The position numbers and the translations under genes are program-made. Below the pieces are notes generated by a model that saw only the letters and a program-made list of their open reading frames with translations, searched no databases and was not told the DNA's origin. Positions 56,100 through 64,000 of a stretch of DNA of 64,000 nt are shown here, piece by piece. Origin of the DNA: Rostratula benghalensis. Its lineage: Eukaryota; Chordata; Aves; Charadriiformes; Rostratulidae. The DNA lies in NCBI GenBank assembly GCA_013399305.1, contig VXAI01000083.1, positions 2,130,237 to 2,194,236 of the forward strand, read 5' to 3'. Positions within the stretch are counted from its first letter, which is position 1. Every line of letters begins with the position of its first letter.

Positions 56100-57130
56100 T
56101 GTGGAATCAATAATTAATTAATTAACTGGATATCTTTAGAAAAAACAAAATCAGCAGTCCTTGCTAGACCATCTACTGCCAATTCATAAATAGTTGATGA
56201 CAAAAATGAAAAGTGTAGAAGTAAAATTCAAATCTTAACGATCAAAGTATCGGGTACCTCATCTATCACAACTTGGAATAAATATATCACAAAATGTGTC
56301 ATATCTCATTGACACTGCAAAGCATAATGCTTTCCCTTGTTATCTAGCTAACTGCCAAGTCTACAAAGTTTATAGGCTGCTAAGATAATGCGCTGGTGGT
56401 AATCCACTTCAGTTGCAGAAATATGAAGTACCGTTGAAATATATTTCTGCTTGGTTTATTCTTTGCTCTCAAGAGGATAGGATGCTATTTCAGTTCCTTT
56501 AAAGAAGCCCAGAGAATGAAAGGCAAAACATCAGGATAAATTATGCTAAATGGTGGACTAGACCCCAGAGGAAATCATGCTTCTGTGGTACAGTATTCTT
56601 CCATTTATCTTACAAATGTTATATCTAATGTTAATTTTGTAAATGGAAAGCGTTCAAAGATTCATCTGATCCTTTTAATAATAGTTTTAGTGTTATAGTG
56701 TTATTTGTCAATCTCATACCATCATAACTTAGTTTTCTAGTTTTAACAGACCATTCATACAGAAAATATTTTTGGCTACTAATACATAACATTTTATTTC
56801 ACTAAACACAAATAACCTAGTAATTAAACTCCAAAACTTAACAAATAATTGCCAGCAAGCAATTACCATTCAATTAAAGAGTAATTACATGGTTATTTGT
56901 GCCCTGTAAAATAAAGCATTACTGAAATCAGTAATGCAATCAATATTTTAGTAGAAACAGGATGCTGCAGTGATGGACCTTTCAACCTGTGCTGATTAAA
57001 TTGTCATCCAAATAACAGTTTTCTAGTTAAATCACCACATGTTTATTTGTCTTGATAAATATGCAAATTCACTTCTGATTCTAATAAGTCTCCTATATTT
57101 AAAAGCACAAAAGTAGAGTGCTATCATACA
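56100..57130. promoter_or_regulatory. AT-rich candidate enhancer block
   Basis: This stretch has no repeat and many homeodomain cores: a TAATTAATTAATTAA run at 56111-56125, GTAATTAC at 56881-56888, an octamer ATGCAAAT at 57061-57068, and the inverted repeat at 56916. High AT content alone raises the number of such cores, so conservation would have to decide. Confidence 0.35.
56916..56937. repeat. Inverted repeat, 10-bp arms with 2-base spacer
   Basis: The arms GCATTACTGA and TCAGTAATGC are perfect reverse complements around AA. It lies in an AT-rich, homeodomain-core-rich block, so it may be a dimeric protein-binding site or simply a chance palindrome. Confidence 0.85.
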
Positions 57131-58132
57131 TCAACAGTGATGTGTTGTATGTTTCCACTGATTAATTACATTTTACAAAGTTGATGAATTTGTGGGTTTT
57201 ATGCAATACCATTGTCTGTGATGAGCGTAAAGTAGATTTATAAAAAATGAAACTGATCAGTAATTTTTTAAAAATTGCCAAAGTAGCCTTATTTTATGTT
57301 TTGATTCAAATTAAAAATCCTTGGGTTGTCTAGGGAATATATAAAACTTTGAGAGGAAAAATGATAAAATTAGCTCTCAACAGGAGTGGGAAATAAAGGA
57401 AAAACAGACATTAATGAATGATTTCTCAACATTTTACTATATATGTTTTAACTGTCAAATATACTGCTTATAATGCAATTTAGTCTCTGACAAATTTAAT
57501 TCCAAACAAAATACAAAAATGAACAACATTCAGATTAGTTCATTTTTTCTCTTTCAGTTAGGGATTTTTGCAGGGGTGGTGTAGAGAGGATGACAAGAAT
57601 GACCGTATAACCATAGTGTTAAATGCAGGTAAAAATCCAAAACCTTCAATCATCTTCACTTTCAAGTAATTGATGACCCAAGGGCTTTTTGCTTTTGGTT
57701 TTTGGTGATACTAATAGAATTTTAATCACTATAGACTTTGAGCTGGCCAATTTATTTGCATTTATTTAGTAACAAGAAGAAGATCGCTAAATCTATTAAT
57801 GAGAATTATGTTGTATTTCTCTTAGTCTGCCTGGTCTTCACTTATTTTTAAGAGATACCTATAAACTAGTGGCTTCTAACTGAAGTAGCATCTAATTTAG
57901 AATTGGGTTATTTTCCATTCACAAAGACCTATTAATGGCAAACATAACAATTATGTAGATTAGAATCTCAAAGAAACACATTTAAAATTGTTTGAAGCTG
58001 ATTGTTCCTGGTTATGCTTCCTTTGTTATCAATGAGGAAAAGATTTTTCTACACTTCTTGAACATAAAACTTTTTAAAAGAGAGCAGGATGTCAAAAGAT
58101 TAGGAGAAATATTAAATAAGGTTAATATCTTT

Positions 58133-58163
58133 ATGCTAATAATATTAGCATTTATATGCTAAT
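58133..58163. promoter_or_regulatory. Three copies of ATGCTAAT (POU/homeodomain-like)
   Basis: ATGCTAAT occurs at 58133-58140 (+), 58144-58151 (-, as ATTAGCAT) and 58156-58163 (+). The first two form a perfect inverted pair with a three-base spacer. ATGCTAAT is a variant octamer bound by POU factors in other contexts. Confidence 0.4.
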
Positions 58164-59411
58164 ACTGACATAATTACAAATGATATCTTACTGTCCCCAA
58201 AGATAATTTCTCCTGCCTTATGATTTCTGTTCTGTATCTGTATTAGCAATTTTCTCTGAATTGTGAAGGCTAAATAGGTTTTAAATAGTAAATGTGAAAT
58301 TTGTGAAAATTCTGGACTTCATAAAATGATAGGAAGCATGCTAGGTCCTAAGAGTGCTGAGATAGACCAGTGAGATTTCATTGCTTGGTGGTGCCAGCCC
58401 CAGCTCTGACAGTGGCATATTTGCAATAAAGTAAATCTCATAAAATTTTTGAAATCTACTACTGTTGTTTCCTTTGTGTGTATTATTAAAATAATAAGAT
58501 GTACAGACAACATTTGTGTCCTGTCTCTATGAAATTTCTGATTTCATGTTTAAACAAGAAGGACAGAAAATTTGCTTTTAACCAAAAAGGACTGGAAGTG
58601 TTTTGGTTCATATATGCTACCAAGGTGCTTTCTGTGAGTTGTGGGGTCCTCCCAAGCAAAAGGTCTTGCTTCATGCTGGGTGATGTGTTCTCTGGTCATC
58701 TCCAGGCCATCTAGCTGGAGGTGCGAGGTGCCTGCTGCAGAGTTGGCAGTAGTGTATTACAGTGCTGAGTGGCTTTTTGCTTACTTTTTTTGGTTCAGAA
58801 ACAGACACACAGCATTAAAGGTGTTCACGTGTAAACTAGACAACACAGTGGTAAAGACCCAAAAGGTTCTTTTGCAGGTGTTGTGAGAGTGACAGTCAGT
58901 CAGCTGTAAGCAGCGTCCAGCCTTGAGTTTTTAATTTAAAAGCTAACATTAAATGAGAGATAAAGGACTTTGATTTTACTTGAACAGAATCAGCTGGGAA
59001 CAATTCCATTTGAATTATTATGGCTACAGCTGTCTAAGTAAGACCAGAATCTGGGTTCTGGTAGTAACTGCCTTATAGTAGTATTCACTAAAAGGGCATG
59101 AGTGGGTTAGAAGTGCGGATTTTTCCCTTTTTTTTTTGACTATCACACCCCCCTTTCCCCAAAAGGACCACAACCCCAAAGACACCAAAACTCAGAGAAA
59201 ACAGTGCTGTTTTTCTCAGTTGTGCTTGGCTTACTGTATAAGTAGGCAATATATAAATGCAGCCAGCAGAACTCTGAAAGCAAGCTGAGTAAATTTTGTG
59301 TGAACTTCTCTTTCACGATCTCCTAAAAGTTTTTCTTTTTTTTTTAAACCCTGAGCATTCTGTACAGTGAATAACCACAGACCGGAGAATTTAACTTCTG
59401 CTTGTAGTTTA

Positions 59412-60320
59412 TGACAGAATGATACGGAGTTGGAAGGGACCTCTGGAGATCATCTAGTCCAATTCCACTGCCAAAGCGGGTCTTCCTAGAGCAGGTTGCA
59501 CAGGAACTTGTCCATGTTTAGATGGAACTTCTTATGTAAAAATTTGTTCCCATTTCTTCTTGTCTTCTCACTGGGCACCACTGAAAAAAGCCTGGCCAAT
59601 TCCTCTTGACACCCACCCTTTAAGTATTTATAGATATTTATGAGATCCCCCCTCAGCCTTCCCTTCTTCAAACTAAAGAGACCCAAATCCCTCAGCCTTT
59701 CTTTGTAAGAGAGGTGCTCCAGGCCCCTAATCATCTTTGTGATCCTCTGCTGCACATCTCCAGCAGTTCCCTGTCTTTCTTATATTGGCCAGCCCAGGAC
59801 TGGACACAGTACTCCAGATGGGGCCTCACCAGAGCTGAGTAGGGAAGGGAGGATAACCTCCTTTGACCCTGCTGGTCACATTCTTCCTGATGCACCCCAG
59901 GATGCCATTGGCCTTCTTGGCCACAAGGGCACATTACTGGCTCATGGTCACCCTGTAGTCCAGCAGGACTCCCAGGTCTTTTTCCTCAGAGCTGCTCTCC
60001 AGCAGGTCAGTCCCCAGCCTGTCCTGGTGCAGGGGGTTATTCTTCCCTGTGTGTGCAGCACCCTACATTTGCCCTTGTTGAATTTCATCAGTTTCATCTC
60101 TGCCCAACTTTCCAGCCTGTCCAGGTCTTGTACAGCCTTCTGGGTTGTCAGCCACCCCTCCCAGTTTCGTATCATCAGCGAACTTGCTGAGGGTATATTC
60201 TATCCCTTCATCCAGGTCATTGACGAAAATATTGAAGAGGACTGGACCCAGTACTGACCCCTTTGGGACCCCACTTGTTACAGATCTCCGAGCAGATTCT
60301 GTGCCACTGTGCTGAGAAAC
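59412..60320 (-). mobile_element. CR1 LINE, 5'-truncated 3'-end copy
   Basis: The left edge carries the typical bird CR1 tail in reverse (gacagaatgatacgg, then a ttggaagggacctctgg block). The - strand then encodes ORF2 C-terminal blocks: IRGLEHLSYKERLRDLGLFSLKKGRLRGDLINIYKYLKGG is spread over 59486-59755, [21 protein letters not shown] over 59731-59934, and [15 protein letters not shown] over 59948-60175. The frame changes between these blocks, so the copy is inactive. Unlike the copy at 15241, it keeps the segment between ORF2 and the 3' end. The right end continues through a region matching the usual CR1 text around gggaccccact and fades near 60320. It is inserted antisense to DACH2. Confidence 0.95.
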
Positions 60321-62661
60321 ACCTTAACGTCTGATCTGGTAAACTTGCGGGCTACATGTTGCCTACCCAGAGTCACCAGAGTCATTGACACAAAATGTTC
60401 CATGTGCCCAGCAGTGAAAATCCATTGTTTCCCACTTCTTCTGAAAACCCAAATAATGAATAAAACATCTCTTCATAAAATCTTTTAAAACTGTTTAATT
60501 TCTAAAATGTTTTTCTTAGATTAATATCAACATATGGAGTTTTATACAAAAGATTTGTTAGTATTTCAGCTTGAGAAGAGAATGTTTTGTAGTTTTGTTG
60601 ATTGAGCTCTTCTGCTGGAGAAAGCTGCTAATTTTAGTTGTTTGGTAATTTTTTGCAGAGACAGTAATTGCCAACTAAGCACTTACACATGCATGTGTAT
60701 CAGCACAGGCTTCTGTAAATCAAAAGAGCAATGATTCTTTCTTTGCTTAAAAAACTCACACATACCATCCTGTTACTGTTGTTAGACAATATTCTTGTGC
60801 AGCAGATGTTTTCAGCAGGTGATTTTAGTAGAGAATGCATGCGTTCATCCAACTTTCTGAGAAACTAAAGTACTCTTAATTTAGGTTTACTTTATGGTAG
60901 CCTAGTGAGCCTGGGCTCTTGTAGTAGGCTTTTACTATCTAGCCATCATAGTATGATAAACAACTTAAAGCATAAAAAAAGAAAAATGGAAAAAGTACTG
61001 AATAAAATGAAATACAAAATGGACAAACCTGAAGCTAAAAATGGGGGAATAGTTTTATAGAGATAAAATAATAAACCAAAAAAATGATTTTGTGCTACTT
61101 TGATGTACACTAAAACAAAATAACATGAGCACACTGTGAAAAATGAACAGGTTAATGGTACCTCTGTGTAGTGTTGCTGGAAGCTGTCTTCATTTAAACA
61201 CAGAGTTTGCCTTACATTGATGGAGGACTTTGCCACTGTAAGTTGATAGAGTGAAGTTTAACTTAAATTTCTTTGTGAACTAGAAGTCATTTTTGAAATG
61301 CTTTCTATTCAAACCTCATTCATTTTTACAGCTTAGTTATTTTATACAGTGTTTCACTGTATTTTGTCAAAAGCACTGTTATTCAACAGAGCAAAATTTA
61401 TTTTGACCACAGAGAAGTGGCAATACTTTTCCAAACACAAGGAGGTTGAATTTTTAATAGCTGGCTTGAGGAAGAGTTGATTCAAGTGGTTTTCGGTCTT
61501 AAATCTCTGTATTGTGATGGCAACTGTGTAATGTGATTTCATGTACGCATAGTGATGTCAGGGGTAAATGTGGTAGTTGAAAACAATAATTAAATGTAAC
61601 ATGTCTGTAAACAGACATTTCACATTTTGGATTAAAATCTCCTAAGCTGGGTGAGGGACAGTGAGATTTTTGACAGGCTGGGTTAACATTCTTGGTTTAA
61701 CCAATCTGTAATACTTAAAACACCAATCAATCCATAAATAGTAGTCAATTTTGGAAAAGCTCAGTGTTAAATTACTGCTACATCCTCAGAAGCAGGCAAT
61801 TTTCTGCCATCATTCTGAAGGCAATGCTTAAGAATGTGTTGTGTTTAAGGTTTCAACTTCTCATCTTCAGGCAGCACAACTTTTAGTTTTCTGTGGTGCA
61901 GGTGTGTGGCATAGACTTTGGAGCAGTTACTGCTGAGACCCCTCTCCACTAACCTCCTGTCAGGTCATGGAAGCCCTGGATAATGGAAAAGCTTGATTAC
62001 TGTATGGGTACTAGAGGTACCTGTAGATGTGCCTTCTGCAAAGCAGACTGGTCAGGGGGGTGAGATGCCTGGTCAGCCCTGAGCTGGTTCATAGAGGTGG
62101 CTGGAAGCAGCATGGCTGTATTTATCCAGCACTGGGGCTGAGCTAATACATTCTGATGCACCCAGTCTGAATAGCTCTGGAGTCCCAATAGTTGTTGCAT
62201 CATTAATGCACAGGCCCTGTAAACCATGGCTTGTGAGCTGAATAATGCATCCAGTTGCATTTTCAAGACTTTACATGTGAATTACATATGTGAATTTCTT
62301 GAGCTCTATTTTACAGGCAATAATATTAAGAAAATAATATTAATTAGCAAAGTAGTGGTATGATAGGACTAGAAATACGGGTGGCTTTTGGGTCTTGTGG
62401 TGCAAATTAAAAAAAAGCCTTTTAGTTTTCTGGCCATTTATGTAACTTTAAACTCGTGATTGTGTTAACTATAGGTGCTTTTTGGCAGTTTGTTGTTAGT
62501 TATTTCAAACTTACACAATTCTTGAATGTTTAATCAATTAATTTTGCTTTTTTTCCTAGGCAAGGATTCTAATATGTTTTTGTATATCACAGGCGGTTCC
62601 TGTATTTTATACAAATCAATACCATGAGTAGTAAGCAAGTTTTTCAAAAAGAAAATACATT
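60321..62661. other. Intron sequence between the CR1 copy and the DACH2 exon
   Basis: AT-rich, with no recognisable element. A slightly GC-richer patch at 61900-62260 carries a - strand frame of 89 codons with no similarity or splice context. Confidence 0.5.
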
Positions 62662-62685
62662 TCATTTATCCTCTTATTTCGTCAG
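62662..62685 (+). other. DACH2: Splice acceptor and polypyrimidine tract of the DACH2 exon
   Basis: A T/C-rich run (tcatttatcctcttatttcg) ends in tcag directly before the exon. No other AG lies between the tract and the junction, so the cut site is unambiguous. The intronic AG plus the first exon base spell a serine codon, and the spliced product should also have serine here. Confidence 0.9.
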
Positions 62686-62801
62686 CTCTCGACCGGGAAG
62701 ACCCCCCAAACGTTCGCTAGGAGTTGCGATACAAGAAAATGCACGTCTTCTGCCCCATGGAGTTCCAGGCCTCTTATCACCAGGACTTATCTCTCCGACA
62801 G
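62686..62801 (+). CDS. DACH2: Internal coding exon of DACH2 (Dachshund family transcription cofactor 2)
   Basis: DACH proteins are nuclear cofactors with an N-terminal Ski/Sno/Dac fold and a C-terminal coiled-coil that binds Eya/Six partners. In chick, Dach2 acts with Eya2 and Six1 in somite myogenesis (established knowledge). The sequence shows a pyrimidine-rich tract ending in cag at 62685, then one base completing a serine codon, 38 whole codons and one base of the next codon, then a gtaata donor at 62802. The translation opens with SRPGRPPKRSLGV and closes with VPGLLSPGLISPTG, which I recognise as the DACH2 linker just after the Ski/Sno/Dac domain. DACH1 differs more (TQSV after PPKR, as I recall it). 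The RPGRPPKR stretch is basic and resembles an AT-hook core. The exon carries about seven CpGs, unlike its AT-rich flanks. It has one more codon than the human protein as I remember it. The gene identity is very likely; the exon number is not determined. Confidence 0.95.
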
Positions 62802-64000
62802 GTAATAAAAACCATCAGATGATCAGCCTCATCTCTTCATACTGCACAGCAGTTAAAATAAACTAATATTGATCTAACTGCCTTGTCCTTCAGGGCTTTT
62901 TCAGGCTTTACCAGAGGTTACATTATTGGATTTTTTGAGTGTTCATGAAAACTCTGTTTTGTTGCTGCAGTGACTGGAATCTAAAGGATTTGTAATTTAG
63001 TTCTTTATTAATTGTAATTTTCTTACAGGAAATTCCATTAAATGTGTTATTTCAGTAAAAAAATCCACCAAAAAACCTGAGAAAATGAACTATTGTCTCA
63101 GAACCCTGTAGCATGCATTTCTTCCTTTCAAATACATGTGTATTTTAGTTCTCACGGGATATTAACAGCGTGGCTAATTTGTATTGTATCGTAACATCAT
63201 TAATGTATGCTGGGAAGACAGAGAAATGCTTGTAGGATTATCAAAGAAACACTTGAAAAGCAGATAAATCCACATTGCCACTGTGGATTGTAATTCAATA
63301 ATCTGCATTCAATCTCATAATATGAAAAAATTGGCATGAAAATATGTCAAATTATAAACAAACCCTACATAATTTTATGCATAGTATTTAATTTCTATTT
63401 ATTAGTTTATTAGTAGAGTTTAAATTAAATCTTGTGCTATTCTGATGAGTGTTTCAATTTTTTATTAAAGGTTAATTTATTTTTACAATGAAGCTGTAAT
63501 AACAGACTGTCCTCATAAAAGTAATTGTTTAAATGTTCAACAGGCTTAGAAGGTTTAGGTTTACTGTCAAAAGCCATTCTAAATATTTTGTATCCCTGTA
63601 ATAACCAAACCTAGTGAAGTGTTGAGCAGAATATAAGGTTCTAGAACAACTTGCAGGAAAAGCAGAATTAAAAAAAAAATAATTATTGATATGAGTGTAG
63701 GGACTTCTGTCTTCATCTTGCAGATACTCTGCTTGTGCAACTTACTGAGCTGCAACTGGCTGCCTCAGCAGTTCTCAGTGTTCAGGGGAGCAACAAAGCT
63801 GAGGTCTTTTAATTTCTCCCAAAACTCCAAACGTCATGAGGACTTCACAGTGAACCAATAACTGTGGTAGTGGGAATGAATATTCTTAAGCAAAAGTCAC
63901 AGAAAACTTACCTCAAGTAGCTAATAAAGTATGAAAGCATTTTGTTTAGAGCCAGGTGCCACAGTTGAGCTAGTGCAACTTCATGTACTGTTTGTGTATG
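62802..64000 (+). other. DACH2: Start of the following DACH2 intron
   Basis: It begins with the donor gtaataaaa. The remaining 1.2 kb is AT-rich and has no exon, recognisable repeat or coding similarity that I can see. The exon ends one base into a codon, so the next exon must supply two bases to complete a probable glycine, the expected continuation of the DACH linker. Confidence 0.85.

Larger units (their letters stand above)
54021..59411. other. Intron sequence: mixed part, then very AT-rich block
   Basis: The part 54170-55640 has somewhat higher GC, with several overlapping unconvincing open frames. From about 55680 to 58500 it becomes very AT-rich, contains no repeats, and holds the homeodomain and POU-like motif clusters described separately. 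Confidence 0.5.
1..62685 (+). other. DACH2: Large DACH2 intron upstream of the coding exon
   Basis: No other exon with splice sites and recognisable protein similarity was found on either strand upstream of 62686, so this stretch is most simply one intron. The exon begins with the last base of a serine codon, so the preceding exon should end in two bases of that codon. The preceding Ski/Sno/Dac-encoding exon is not in the window. I also looked for the short exon that, in human, encodes a basic insert (RRKRQMTRKQ) before this point and did not find it. A small or untranslated exon could be missed by eye. Introns of DACH genes are known to be very large. Confidence 0.75.

Noticed and set aside
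59739..60257. 172-codon + strand open frame
   Set aside because: It is the antisense reading of the CR1 copy at 59412-60320.

Overview
This is vertebrate nuclear DNA, almost certainly from a bird. It is AT-rich (roughly 37-38% GC by eye) and poor in open reading frames. Recognisable transposable elements are few, and every one I can identify belongs to the CR1/L3 LINE lineage that dominates bird genomes. There are no bacterial-style operons, tRNAs, rRNAs or CRISPR arrays.

The only protein-coding sequence I can defend is one 116-base exon at 62686-62801 on the + strand. It has a good splice acceptor and donor, and its translation matches the segment of the transcription cofactor DACH2 (Dachshund family) that follows the Ski/Sno/Dac DNA-binding fold. 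DACH2 is therefore transcribed left to right. Bases 1-62685 are most simply read as one very large upstream intron, and 62802-64000 as the start of the next intron.

The repeats are: a CR1 copy at 15241-16410 (- strand) whose 3' octamers are intact although the UTR is missing; a CR1 copy at 59412-60320 (- strand); an old LINE reverse-transcriptase fragment at 19270-19700 (+); a diverged L3/CR1 copy at about 39895-40850 (-); an old LINE tail at 53860-54020 (+); and small CR1 tail scraps near 8789 and possibly 25891. A few homopolymer runs and short microsatellites (TTG, AC) also occur.

The rest is unique intron sequence. Several places look like candidate cis-regulatory DNA, in keeping with the known enhancer-rich introns and deserts of the related DACH1 locus. 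They are a full RFX X-box-like palindrome near 11380, octamer (POU) sites including one beside homeodomain cores near 29477, a PBX/MEIS-like site at 32645, and an AT-rich block at 56100-58200. That block holds homeodomain cores, a 10-bp inverted repeat and three copies of ATGCTAAT. A separate 20-bp perfect palindrome lies at 30977-30996. I found no convincing novel multi-gene system. The most useful leads are the extra codon in the DACH2 exon relative to the human protein as I remember it, the candidate enhancers, and an unexplained GC-elevated open frame at 27543-27824.
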